From Agrypnia vestita (lineage: Eukaryota; Arthropoda; Insecta; Trichoptera; Phryganeidae): DNA of 64,000 bases. Shown piece by piece: positions 43,445-54,289 of this stretch. The DNA lies in assembly GCA_016648135.1 (NCBI GenBank), contig JADDOH010002325.1:143067-207066 (forward strand), given 5' to 3'. Both the position numbers and the translations under genes were made by a program. The notes beneath the pieces are model-generated. The model searched no databases, had not been told where the DNA came from, and saw only the letters and a list, made by a program, of their open reading frames with translations. Within the stretch, counting starts at the first letter, position 1. Each line of letters starts with the position of its first letter.

Positions 43445-43815
43445 AATGATCGTCTCATGTCCATTCCCACGGAGGTCCTCTGCCGTAGGAGAGATCTAAC
43501 ACTTTCCTGTGCATGTTTGTCCGAAACAGGAAAGAAGATCAAATACAAAAATATTATCTTTAATGAAGCAACTCCGATTTGGAAAATAAAATTGTGAAGT
43601 TGGGAGCAGTTTAACAAAAAAAATTCCCATCATTTTATTATATATAGTATAAGCGGTTCTTATTAACATATTGCTTAATGACTGATTGGATTAAAAAGTC
43701 AATATGTTACTTAATAGATATTTCATTTTTTTCATTAATAACATGGCTTTTTATGTCCCGGTTGCATCTCAGTCACGGCAGAGGAATTCCACGGGAATGG
43801 ACATGACGCAGCCAT
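43445..43815. repeat. Inverted repeat pair, about 50-bp arms, 260-bp spacer
   Basis: CTCATGTCCATTCCCACGGA, GGTCCTCTGCCGTAGGAGAG (43452-43493) is the imperfect reverse complement of ATCTCAGTCACGGCAGAGGA, ATTCCACGGGAATGGACATG (43766-43805). Probably the ends of a MITE-like element of about 370 bp, with the 85-codon minus ORF in between not coding for anything recognised. Confidence 0.65.
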
Positions 43816-43819
43816 TTTT

Positions 43820-44490
43820 TTTGTATAAAACAATATTTTTAAAAGATGTATATAATTAATCCCCCACTTTCTACCAACATAACAGGCTCCCAGGAGAGTG
43901 TAATATATTAATTTACTCATCTGATCTTCATTCTAATTTTTCTCACGCATGCTCGTCAATTTTTGAGGATACTTACTGTACCTTAATTTCTTAATTTCAT
44001 TAAATTAAAATTTCTATTTTCTCCTCATTTATTAGTTATACTCAACCATATCTACGAGCTAAGTAATATTTTTACAAAAGCAATCCATTCATTACAATCG
44101 AGTTTCTTCTAAGATAATCGAGATCTTCATCAATTCTAGCCGTAAGAGGGAATGAATGAAGCCAATCAGAAAAAAGAAGTGAACAGCGCAGCCATGCTGC
44201 CTTCTCTCCACGTAACTACCGCCATTCCATCAGTAATCGTTATGCCGCTCACGTGCAATAATACTGGTAACCTATTTCACTTATTCAATATTCACCGTTC
44301 ATTATTCAATATCACCGATTTTCAATAAACCTCAGTACCAAACTTTGTGCATCATAACTTCCTCATTGACATATTTCATGACAGTTTCCATGAATACAAG
44401 AGAACTATTACCAAACTTGCGAAATTACCTGTACAGTCTCTCTGTTCAATCTCACTCTGTTCAAGCTCACTCTATAAAAAAAACTAATCC
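43820..44490. other. Mixed AT-rich sequence, nothing recognised
   Basis: 44150-44290 is somewhat GC-richer, without ORF or repeat copy. Confidence 0.35.
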
Positions 44491-44511
44491 ATAAAAACCA
44501 AGTTTTTATTC

Positions 44512-45020
44512 TACTCCCTTTCTTTGTAAAATATAACAACAATTAAAGAGAATTAAAACATATAACATAACACTAAACTTACAGTAATTTAATATATTTC
44601 TAAAATGTCAGATGTTTTGAGCTTTGATAAGAAACTTCATGCTTTGAAGATTAAATTCTAAAAACATTTGTCAGTCAATTTAGATTTTCGAAATTCGTAG
44701 TGAAGTACCTATTATGTATATCGCGGAGTAATTCAAATTTAGAAAATATTCCGCGACGTTATCGGGCCGCCGTTGCTAGTAAACAAACTTTTGTAATGAT
44801 TCCAATTAAAATTAAAAATTTTGAAAATCCGAAATTATACTATAAATATTAATTTTTAAACGAAAATTTGATAGATCTTCTTGATCGTCGCCACGAGTCT
44901 GCTTGCAAAGTTTTAGCTCGATTAGATCACGGGAAAAGGGTCAAAAATCGATCCAAAGTTTTTTCGAAGGCAAGCCGGCAAGCAAGCAAGCAGACGCCAC
45001 GAGTTAATATAAAGGGAGTA
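44512..45020 (+). mobile_element. TACTCCCTTT-ended repeat family T, copy A
   Basis: Runs from TACTCCCTTTCTTTGTAAAA to ATATAAAGGGAGTA. The interior holds GATCGTCGCCACGAGTCTGC, TTAGCTCGATTAGATCACGG and GGGTCAAAAATCGATCCAAA, matching copies B and C. TA plus CTCCCTTT termini resemble Stowaway/mariner MITE ends. Homology with the other copies extends about 40 bp outside the left end (AAAACCAAGTTTTTAT), so the true left border may lie near 44470. The plus ORF 44868-45050 is not a gene. Confidence 0.75.
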
Positions 45021-45343
45021 ATCACTTTTTTCTATTCTTTTTCGTATTAGTTTTATCTTTACTTTTATCTCTACATTTGCTGTAGACACATTTAAGTGAT
45101 AAAAAGCATGTATGTATTATAATTGTATTACCTAAATCATGTTATGTGTTTTTCATTGTTTGTGAACCATTAAAAAAAAAAAATCATGTATTTACCACAT
45201 TTCTTCTTCGCTTTACCACATACATACATACATTCACACATATCAATTTTCCCGGTCGTGTGAGAATCTTTGTTCTCGCATTGGAGGATTACAAATATGA
45301 CCAAGTAATTTTTTCTCTTTTCCATTTCATTCAGTCTACTTTT

Positions 45344-45807
45344 TACTCCCTTTATATTAACTCGTCTGCTTGCTAGTTAGCTTGCCGGCTTGCCATCAAC
45401 AAAAATTTTGGATCGATTATTGACCCTTTTCCCGTGATCCAATCGAGCTGAAACTTGGCAAGTAGACTCGTGGCGACGATCAAGAAGATCTATAAAATTT
45501 TCGTTAAAAAATTTTTTAGAAATTTTATTGGTTTTTTCAAATTGGAATCATTAGAAAAGTTTGATTATCAACGGCCGGCGGCCCGATAACGTCGCGGGAT
45601 ATTTTCTTAATTTGAATTACTCCGAATTAATTAATTAATTTGAATTAATTAATTAATTAGAATTTAATCTTCAAAGCATGAAGTGTCTTATCAAAGCTCA
45701 AAACATCTGACATTTTAGAAATATATTAAATTACTGTAAGTTTAGTGTTTTGTTATATGTTTTAATTCGTCTTTAATTGTTGATATATTTTACAAAGAAA
45801 GGGAGTA
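45344..45807 (-). mobile_element. TACTCCCTTT-ended repeat family T, copy B, inverted to copy A
   Basis: Begins TACTCCCTTTATATTAACTC and ends ACAAAGAAAGGGAGTA. Copies A and B face each other across 323 bp, making a very large potential hairpin. A palindromic AATTAATTAATT insertion near 45625-45660 is specific to this copy. Confidence 0.75.
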
Positions 45808-45819
45808 TAATAAAAACTT

Positions 45820-46650
45820 GGTTTTTATGGGTTACTTTTTTATAATTTCAGTTTGGTGAATTTTTTTAAAATTATTTTTTTTTGTTTTAGTCTATTTAAA
45901 CATGACTCATTTCCAAGGAAACGTGCCACGAAGCCGCAACACTGCGCACATTCTTCAGGTTGGGCCACCAGGATCGCTGCAGGCAGTTCAGTCACGTTTG
46001 CTCCGGAGATAATAACACGACATTCCTAAAGGAAGCCAGCATCCGACTACACAAATTTTACCAACATTTCTTAGAAATCTCACGAAAATATTTGAGTAAT
46101 ATTCCTTTGTTATATATAGTTAATTTATTGCTACATACCAGACCTACAATAAACACAAAAGATTTCATGTTTCTAACCGGATTACGAAAAGCAATTTTCT
46201 TTTTGCCTATTAGTCTTTTTTAATGACTGATGTAGTCCAAAATTATGAGTATCTCTATTAATCATATAATTTATGTTTATTTAAATAGATCTTTAAAATG
46301 ATAAAAAATAATTTCATTTGTTTCGCATAACAGTCTCCTGTGAAGCGTTTTCATCACAAATTAAAATTGCTTAATGTAATATTACTTAGGTATAAAACAT
46401 TGACCTTTATAAAATATTATTTATAAATATCATGTTTTATTACTGGGGTGGGTATTCCCAATTTAATAAATGAATTCTAGAAAGGATCCATAATCAAGAA
46501 ACCTTCCGAATTAGTTTAATTACCTTTTTGTTAATGCTTCTTATTAAACACCGCAAAAACAAGTATTTATATAATTAAGTTCTGAAATCAAATATGAATC
46601 AAGGAACGCTAGATCAACCCTTTTCATTCTCCCTCAATAGAAATAAAATT
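45820..46650. other. Mixed sequence, no gene recognised
   Basis: A GC-balanced patch at 45910-46050 lies in an 87-codon open frame (45960-46223) that I cannot assign. No splice signals stand out. Confidence 0.3.
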
Positions 46651-46729
46651 GCCTACGCGATGAATGTGTATATACAGGGTCGAAGCGGGAAATTTGATAT
46701 TTTTATATTTCCTTAGTTATTTCTTTATT

Positions 46730-46822
46730 ATCATATTTTTTTTTTTAATTGAAATTTATATACAATATATATAAAAAAATTATACATTGTATATAAATGT
46801 CAATTTCAATCAAAAAATATAA
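46730..46822. repeat. Foldback of about 40-bp arms
   Basis: ATATTTTTTTTTTTAATTGA, AATTTATATACAATATATAT is mirrored by TACATTGTATATAAATGTCA, ATTTCAATCAAAAAATAT. Preceded by TATACAGGGTCGAAGCGGGA, a typical arthropod repeat edge. Confidence 0.7.
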
Positions 46823-46899
46823 GAAATTTATATACATCATAAAAAAAAAACAATTTATAAACAAATATACAAAATACAAATTATCATATTTTGATACAC

Positions 46900-47290
46900 T
46901 TGATTATTTATACTTATTCATTCAGTTCCATTGAGATTCATAGGCACAAATCCTAGATAAATCGATTTCATCTTCTTCTGTTTAGGGCTGCTTCAGTATT
47001 TGTTGACCAATCAAGCCATTATTTGTCTTCATACAGTCTTTGTTGCCGATCACTCTAGTTTAGTCTGGGGCAACTGACCAACCACATTCCCTCCGAAGTT
47101 GCCAAGAACATCCTATCTTTGACATTCGCAATATGTGTCCAAGTCTTCCTAGTTGTAATTTTTCTACATCCAGATCAAGGATCTCCTTTTTCTCAGCATA
47201 TATCATGAATTACAACGTCCCATAATATTACTGTTGCTACTTCTCTAAGGCAATTCACTTTAGCAGCCTGGAGCCTTGATCCTACTCCCT
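46900..47290 (-). pseudogene. LINE ORF2 C-terminal remnant
   Basis: The minus strand reads AEKKEILDLDVEKLQLGRLG, HILRMSKIGCSWQLRRECGW, and further on TEED near the end. LGHILRM is the LINE ORF2 tail motif (L...GH..RM). The frame is broken by stops. Confidence 0.6.
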
Positions 47291-47619
47291 CAGTAAGAAT
47301 TCATTATTATTTTGAATTATATTTATTAATTTATTATTATTGTTTGACTAAAAAATTCTTAACCCTTTAATAACTAGCGAGATTCATAGAAATTTTCAGT
47401 TTTACACTTCACCTGTCGATGAAACATTGTGTTACACTCGAAACTAAAGTAGTAAAATATAAAAATATTATTCAACTCACGTGGAGGAAACAAATTTAAT
47501 GTTTTCATCTAATTTAATGATGATCGTGAATAATCTCCACAATATTAACGCCAAATTCATCAATAGCATTCAGTTATCCTGTCAAAATTAAATATATCGA
47601 GTCCAGTGCACTCAACACA

Positions 47620-47965
47620 TGGTCCTTATTGCATGCCAATTATTTACAATTATTATGTCACAAGTATTGTCAGATGAAGACCCTTGGACCCATTGTGGGC
47701 AAAACCCTCAGGGACAGAGTACTCAATTCGGAAATCATCAGAACCTGCGACATACAAAATACTGTACGATGCAGCAGGCAGGTAAAGGATTCCAGACTAG
47801 ACAAGATTTTCCAGAGCCGTGATGCGTGATGCGCGGGATTCCAGAGGAGCGCCGACCACCAGGGGGACCACCAAAGAGATGGAGAGAGATCTGGACGTTC
47901 TTTTCACAAGACCCGGACTTACTAGATCAAGGATCTAGTAAAAGAAGAAGAAGAAAATTAATTCA
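47620..47965 (+). pseudogene. LINE ORF2 C-terminal remnant, opposite strand to its neighbours
   Basis: Plus-strand translation in two frames: MKTLGPIVGKTLRDRVLNSE, IIRTCDIQNTVRCSRQVKDS, then MMRGIPEERRPPGGPPKRWR, EIW. LRDR..S..IR..C.I, followed by RRPPG.PPKRW, is a classic LINE C-terminal order. It ends with (AGA)n-like sequence at 47940-47956. It lies between two minus-strand LINE pieces, suggesting nested insertion. Confidence 0.75.
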
Positions 47966-47999
47966 CCACTCTCTGATATTGCGCAGCCATTACATTACC

Positions 48000-48600
48000 C
48001 TCCAGCATTAGTAGGAGGAGGCGGAAGTTATCCTCGTGTAGCACGTGACTCAAATGAGAGACCCTCTTCATTTTAACATTTGACAGTAGCTCTCTACTGG
48101 CTCCAGCTCTCTGAAGCACCTCCATGTTGCTGATCATATCGGTCCACGGTTACCAAGGTTACCTCCGGTGTATCCACATTTAAAATGCTTCCAACTGATT
48201 AACTTTCAGAGTCCCCGTTTTACAGCCATATGAACTAACCATATGTAACATTTTATCATTCTCTGATGAAGTTTTAGGCTTAGGTTGTCATGGGGTGAAG
48301 AGGCCCTCATTAAACGCAGCACGTGTTACCTCTATTCTGCATCTTACTTCAGTATCTAGGTCGAGTGTTTGTGTTGTGATACTGCCGTGGTATTTAACTG
48401 GTCAACCATTTCAACATTTATTCCATTCAACTGCAGGGATGATCCAAAATTGTTAAGTCGCCCAAATGACATCCATTTCGTTTTATCAGAGATGACTGTC
48501 AAACCCATCTTCTCTCCAGCTACATCAATCTTATTTAGATAGTGGACCGGAATGAGACAATCTGGGGACCTGACAAGGTACAAAAAGATGAAAAATATGT
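48000..48600 (-). pseudogene. LINE reverse transcriptase remnant
   Basis: The minus strand encodes LNKIDVAGEKMGLTVISDKT, KWMSFGR, LQLNGINVEMVDQ, GSITTQTLDLDTEVRCRIEV, TRAAF, KMLHMVSSYGCKTGTLKVNQ, LEAF then WTDMISNMEVLQRAG. These correspond to the post-YADD region through W.L......EAFEMW..RR....WTD..SN.EVL. Several stops and one frameshift. The 75-codon ORF 48356-48583 is only the first part of it. Confidence 0.8.
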
Positions 48601-48814
48601 CACCATAAAATCATTTTGTTTTGTTTGTATTAAAGAATTAATACAGATTTTTAAAAATTTATTTATATTCAAGTTTAAATAGTACTTTACATACATGATA
48701 CACATTATTTAATTTTAATGGATTTTTTCCAAATTTTTACAGTCCCGTGAAAGTATAAACTTGTGTATGGAACCAGAGAGTGTCACTAGCGCGATAGATA
48801 AATATATTTTTTTA

Positions 48815-49215
48815 AATAATATATAATACACACATGTAAAGAAATATATTTAGTTAGTTAATATTACATTGTATATTAACTAGTATTTAACATTTTACAT
48901 TCTTAAGTCTATTACTAATATACTATCCATAATAACTTACGCAATTTACATTTACATCTAATATAATCTATGGTACACTCTATTATAAATAATGAATCTT
49001 ATGCTCTACAATTCTATACTATTTTTACAGTAATTATAGCATTTGTTTTTAAATACATTCATCTTATTTATATTCTTCAAGCTTTCTGACATCTCATCGC
49101 ATATTTTTACACCTCTGTACATTAGACAATTCTGAGTAGGTATATATATTTTTCTTATATGGTAATCTTATTCTATACCTATTTCTGGTATTATATGTAT
49201 GTACATCACTATTTG
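48815..49215 (-). pseudogene. LINE 3' end, family V, copy 1
   Basis: The minus strand gives RNRYRIRLPYKKNIYTYSE-like sequence, LMYRGVKICDEMSESLKNIN, KMNVFKNKCYNYCKNSIEL and a stop, then a 3' UTR with TATATTAGATGTAAATGTAA and GGATAGTATATTAGTAATAG. The same text is on the plus strand at 62485-62845. Confidence 0.75.
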
Positions 49216-49289
49216 CAGTAATTTTTTTCAAAAATATTTTGGCATTTTGTGTATAAATATGAGAACGTTATAAATAAGTGTTTTAAAAC

Positions 49290-49390
49290 CAAATTAATTA
49301 ATGAATTAGAAAGATATACGGAAAAATCTAATTCACGAAAATATATTAGGCTACTACTGGGATTCGAACCCAGGTCACCTCCTTTAATTT
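49290..49390 (-). repeat. tRNA-headed repeat S2, partial inverted copy
   Basis: On the minus strand the T arm (CCTGGGTTCGAATCCCAG) and 3' acceptor (TAGTAGCC) are followed by the S2 body. The 5' half of the tRNA-like head is replaced by AT-rich sequence. It is inverted relative to the adjacent copies at 49418-49975. Confidence 0.7.
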
Positions 49391-49417
49391 TATTTTCATT
49401 TTAAAAATTTCACAGAA

Positions 49418-49975
49418 CTTTTTTCGTGAATTAGATTTTTCTGTATGTCTTTCTAATTCATTAATTAATTTGGTTTTTGAACTTTGTTCTTTGTTCAGAA
49501 CTTTGTTCTGAAAAATTACAACTTCATGAATGAATGTGTTCTTAAATATATATAATATCTGTTGTATTAATGTATGTCTAAGTATAATGAATTATTTAAT
49601 TCTGGCGTCCATCTTGCGGTTGCATTGCAAAGTAATTTCAACCACCGTATCAAAAAAAGTGGATTGCTTAATGGACAAAAATAAAAAAAGTAAAAAATAA
49701 AAATTAATCAATTAATAAGAATTAGAATGAGAATGAATAAGAATTTTACATATAAGATCGATATATTCACGGAAACATAGAGGGCTGCTGTAGCTTAGTG
49801 GTCAAAGCAACGGCCCCGAAAAGTAGGTGACCTGGATTGGAATCCCAGTAGTAGCTTAATATTTTTTCATAAATTAGATTTTTCTCTATGTCTTTCTAAT
49901 TGATTAATTAATTTGGTTTTAAAAATTTCACAGAACTTTGTTCTTGAATGTGTTCTTGAATATATATAATAAGTA
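49418..49975 (+). repeat. tRNA-headed repeat S2, partial body plus one full unit in tandem
   Basis: Body at 49418-49548 (TTTTCTGTATGTCTTTCTAA, ATTAATTAATTTGG, ACTTTGTTCTGAAAAATTAC), then a central part (49549-49785, CAAAGTAATTTCAACCACCG), then a tRNA-like head at 49786-49858 (GCTGCTGTAGCTTAGTGGTC, AGCAACGGCCCCGAAAAG, ACCTGGATTGGAATCCCAG), then a second body (49868-49966). In this copy the acceptor stem GCTGCTG/TAGTAGC pairs fully, with two G-T wobbles. The anticodon arm is degenerate, so it is not a working tRNA. Confidence 0.75.
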
Positions 49976-50094
49976 TTTTTTTTAATTTCCATCCAATTTA
50001 GTGCTTTTCTTATAAGAATAAGAATGAATAATGAATAATATCTCAAGATAAGAATGTTAAGTTAATATTACAATATTTAATAATAAGCATGTAA

Positions 50095-50395
50095 ATGGTT
50101 AATATCATAAATCTCATCACTCAATTGCTCAATGATTTTACACACTTTTTATACTTTGCGTAATGTTGTATAGTTCTGGTAGATTATTGAAATGTTTAAT
50201 TCCTAGGAATCTTTAGCGGTGTTGCGTGGCAGTTTTACTGCATCTAGGTATATTTAGGTTTCCAATCATGTGCGCTCTTTTGCTTCGTCTATTTTTATTT
50301 TGAACTGTATTTATGGTTATTTGATTGATAATTTCCTTGTGTATTTGTAATATTGAGTTGGTTTTATAATACTGAGTTGGTTTATATATGTGATT
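50095..50395 (-). pseudogene. LINE ORF2 C-terminal remnant
   Basis: The minus strand reads YKTNSILQIHKEIINQITIN, NKNRRSKRAHMIGNLNIPRC, SKTATQH, a stop, then GIKHFNNLPELYN. (IP.C....).....KHFN.LP is the LINE C-terminal signature. Short and broken. Confidence 0.65.
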
Positions 50396-50399
50396 ACTT

Positions 50400-51360
50400 C
50401 ACAAAAAATATACACCAGAGATATAAAATGAATAAATCGACTCTCATTGCTTGAAGACATGTCTTGACTTCTGGGTAAGAATGGCCGACTGACGATCTTG
50501 TCAAAGTTGTCGTCGTTTTACCGCCAATGGCTTTCATCTTTGTTCTTGCTGGGACCAAAGTTCTTATAAAAGAATATCCGAGTACTGACAAATCTTTATA
50601 ACTTATCGGCAAGTTAGTAGAAAGCTCTTTAGTGGTTCGATGATAAGGGATTAAGTTAAATTCAATCTTTTGTTGGAGAAAGTTCAAAAGAAATTCCTAC
50701 AACTGTTCTTTCTAAGGAAGTTCAAAATTCCATCTAAGAAATGTCCATCATTATCCATGACTGTTCATAACTTAATTCATTCTCTATATTAACCGAAATG
50801 CACATTTCTTAACTAATTATTTTATGTTTGGTAGGTACATTTAATAATTCTAACAAAAACGGGAAAATTAGTCTCTGTCCATGAAAATAAATTAATAGAG
50901 CATATCGTTCACAGCATCAATCCGCTGACACTTATAGTTATACATATCGAAATATGATAAAACTACTGGATAAATAAAACAAGTGCGGGATAGAAACAAT
51001 AACTAAAATAAAAATGAAATTTTGTGTCGAAAAGCACCAAAGCCTATAAAATCTAATCCTAAAACTAATATAAGATTACTACTAGGTAAATGACCCACTT
51101 TTTATAATTGAATCTCAACTATACATTAATTAGTTATAAGTTATACATTAACAGTCACAACAACAATAAATGCGAAATCAATCTAAATTATAAACAAATA
51201 TTTTTTACAATAACACACATTACAATATATATGAACTCACCTTTATGTCAATCATTATAATTTAATTTAAGAATATTTTTAGGTTTAAATAAATTAGATG
51301 TTTTAGTTTTAGGTTTAAATAAGAAATAAACGGTTTAAACTTTGTGCTGACATTATTATT
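50400..51360. other. Mixed sequence, no gene recognised
   Basis: The 97-codon minus frame 50394-50687 has no recognised domain, and I cannot support it as a gene. The remainder is AT-rich. Confidence 0.35.
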
Positions 51361-51364
51361 AAAA

Positions 51365-51565
51365 TGAAAAACATATCACTTTATGTTCAGCACTTTATTA
51401 GATATAAATCTACATGTTTTGAGAACAATGTTCTCTCTTCAGGATTATTTGTATACACAAACACAGCAGTACACAAACAATCCTAAAGAAAGAAACATTG
51501 TTCTCAAAACATATAGAATTCACATCTATTATTGTGGTGAAAATAAAAGTGATTTGTGTTTTATT
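51365..51565. mobile_element. Foldback element family P, short copy
   Basis: Left arm ATCACTTTATGTTCAGCACT, TACATGTTTTGAGAACAATG, TTCTC.CTTCAGGATTATTTG; right arm CAATCCTAAAGAAAGAAACA, TTGTTCTCAAAACATATAGA, AAAAGTGATTTGTGTTTTAT. The 270-bp arms of the 19592-20141 copy are reduced to about 80 bp, with an internal deletion. Confidence 0.8.
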
Positions 51566-51714
51566 TTATTAAACCTTATAACTTTTGCTGAAATTCTACT
51601 TCATTTACTTCAGTCTCTTACAAAATACCAATTTAAATTTATCTTTCAAAACAAATAAAATTATCTTGATATCGTGGTATGTTTGTGTTAGCATGTAAAA
51701 AGCACTTATCCGGT

Positions 51715-52390
51715 AGCGCTAGTTCGTTACCGTCATTTCAGCTGCGATTTATGTCTGTGAACAGCGTCATCTAGCGTCTTGCTAGACTAGTGACATAATT
51801 TGACGGACGTGGTTACTACAGTGACGGAAACTTGAGTATCTACAAATATTTAGTAGACACAAAAGACGGCATACAGTTCCAGCAATAATTGATTCTACCA
51901 ACAAAATTGCATATATCGAAACATTCCAGACATATTAGAATATTAATCCATCCCCGTGGAAGATCCCTCAACTAAAGGATATTTCTGGTGAAGTTTGTAA
52001 CTAATGGCTCATTTTCAAAAACCACCAGGAACGTTCCGGTGTTTTCTGATAGCGCTAGTTCGTTACCGTCATTTCAGCTGCGATTTATGTCTGTGAACAG
52101 CGTCATCTAGCGTCTTGCTAGACTAGTGACATAATTTGACGGACATGGTTACTACAGTGACGGAAACTTGAGTATCTACAAATATTTAGTAGACACAAAA
52201 GACGGCATACAATCCCAGCAATAATTGATTCTACCAACAAAATTGCATATATCGAAATATTCCAGACATATTAGAATATTAATCCATCCCCGTGGAAGAT
52301 CCCTCAACTAAAGGATATTTCTGGTGAAGTTTGCAACTAATGGCTCATTTTCAAAAACCACCAGGAATGTTCCGGTGTTGTCTGATAGCG
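51715..52390. repeat. 336-bp tandem duplication, two units, about 98% identical
   Basis: Unit 1 is 51715-52050 and unit 2 is 52051-52386, with AGCG starting a third. Each starts AGCGCTAGTTCGTTACCGTC and ends AACGTTCCGGTGTTTTCTGAT (copy 2 differs by two bases). I count about seven substitutions in 336 bp and no indels. GC is higher than in the flanks. No ORF. It may be a recent local duplication or the edge of a satellite-like family. Confidence 0.93.
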
Positions 52391-52439
52391 TACGTTATGG
52401 TGCTATCATTATCAGATTTTTTAATTGAAAATTTTTTTT

Positions 52440-53000
52440 AATAAAATCACAGTTTGTGTTCTTAGGAAATATAAGGCATAACAATTAAATAAAGATAGAG
52501 ACCGATAAATAAGAAATAAAAATAGCGGTCACAATTAAATATTTTGGAATACTCGTAGATTCTTAATAATCATTAAAAAAAAACACATTAATGCACAAAT
52601 AAGCATATTTCAAATATTACATTTTTGCAAAGAAAAAACCATAAATTGACTCGAAAAATAGCCACATCAATTTATAAATCAATAATTTCTTCTCATTTAC
52701 AATATTACTCCCTATTTTAAACTAGGCAATCTAAAATTGAAAATATGTTAACAGATTTCATTTGACTCATACTCAAACAAGGCTATAAACTAAACACAAC
52801 GAATTTTATATACAAAATTTTAAATGATACAATGTCAAAAACTTCAAAACTAAAATTATGTTGATCACAGATATTCATCGATATAATATAAGAAATAAAA
52901 ACAAAATAATTATTTCAAATAGAAAGAAAAGAAATACAAAAAACTCTATTTTACAATGGACTAAAATAATACAATAATCTACCAGAGAATGGTAAAAAAC
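52440..53000 (+). pseudogene. LINE reverse transcriptase C-terminal remnant (family R), copy 2
   Basis: Translation gives EIKIAVTIKYFGILVDS, SLKKNTLM, later NNFFSFTILLPILN and ITDIHRYNIRNKNKIIISNR, KKRNTKNSILQWTKII. The first block matches IEIVDTIKYMRIIIDSRLSF at 34095. The second is the RRYNTR.KN..........Q.S end of jockey/CR1 polymerases. Many stops. Confidence 0.75.
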
Positions 53001-53229
53001 CGGAGAAATATCAACATGTTCCAGAAGGAATGCAGACGTCATATCACAGAATGAAACGAAATTGTGGTAATCGGGAGAAATATTTACACAGAAGTCTTTT
53101 CGGCCAATCAAACACAAGATACGGGCAACGCACCCATAGTGATGTCCCTTCTGCTGACGATCGTTGTAGCCGCTTCAAGAAAAATATTCCAATCCGTATA
53201 AAATGTTCCAGTAAATTTTAACTACAATT

Positions 53230-54050
53230 GGTGTTATTTGCTTACTTGCTTTATCTTATTAGCATTGTTAAATACTTTTTATCCTCACTATTACATGCGC
53301 GACACACGCTGATCACAAAAGAATTCTTCCGAACGGGTGGGAAATATTTTCTTATCGCAACCAACCCAACAAAGAATTATTATATAAAACTTAGATCATG
53401 ATAAAATTGTATTATTTACGGAAAAATACCAAATAGAAAAAAACATTTTTTACCCGTCTGCGCGACGCAAAGGATGGTAATGCGTTTATCAGCCTATAAA
53501 TGAGTGTTTGTTCCTTTGTGGCGCTCTAGAGACCAAACGTGTGGGGCGATTTGATGACTCCTACGTCAATCGACTTGCCTTAATCTTGTGAGTATCACTA
53601 AAGACATGACAATTGTCAAAGTTCAATATGGCGAAAACCAAATGCCATATTGTGAAAAAAAAAAATTAAAGTCAGCGAACTGTGTTAAGTGAGGTATCAT
53701 TGAATAGGTATTAGATATCATTTTTAGGTTTCTCTTATAAATTTTCTTTTCGAATGACCATTTAGGATCTTCAACGATTTAAAGTTGGTTAGCAACCATT
53801 CTCACTTAAATTTTCAATACTTATAATAAAGCTGTGATAAAGTTCTTACATAATCGCAAAATAGGTCTTAATATCGTGAAAAATAATAAACGAATAACAA
53901 ATCCAGAATTCTACTGCTTTGAAAGACAATTTTAACGACAGTTGCCTAAAACGTTACTCAATACAGTTAGAAAAACCTAATTAGAAATAAATAAATATTG
54001 AATCGTCTTATAATCCTAACTTAAAAGTGTAAAAAAAGGTTTTTTGATTT
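53230..54050. other. Mixed sequence, no gene recognised
   Basis: GC-balanced bits at 53440-53640 without ORF or repeat copies. Nothing to annotate. Confidence 0.35.
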
Positions 54051-54056
54051 TTTAAA

Positions 54057-54150
54057 TTATTATTTTTTATTTTTTTTATTTCTATATAAAATTATAGAAA
54101 TTTTGATTGGACTATGACTGTTTCATTAGAGAAATCTGTGTCGAGACAGG
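54057..54150 (-). mobile_element. LINE/SINE 3' end with GCCTGTCTCA hairpin, copy 3
   Basis: Minus strand: TGCCCTGTCTCGACACAGAT, TTCTCTAATGAAACAGTCAT, then AATCAAAATTTCTATAATTT and an A-rich tail (54057-54090). The stem is degraded compared with copies 1 and 2. Confidence 0.6.
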
Positions 54151-54152
54151 GC

Positions 54153-54177
54153 AAAGCCTGGCAGTTAAAAACATTTT
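54153..54177. repeat. Perfect 11-bp hairpin
   Basis: GGCAGTTAAAA and TTTTAACTGCC around ACA. Terminator-like in shape, but this is a eukaryotic context; simple structural note. Confidence 0.7.
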
Positions 54178-54289
54178 AACTGCCGGAAGGGAGATTCAAA
54201 TTCATCCAATGAACGAATGGATTGACATTTGACGTAAGATATCGATTATAGAAACTTTGTAATTTGGAGCATGCGTGATAGACTAGAAA

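Noticed and set aside
50394..50687. 97-codon minus ORF
   Set aside because: No domain and adjacent to LINE debris; not convincing as a gene or as LINE sequence.
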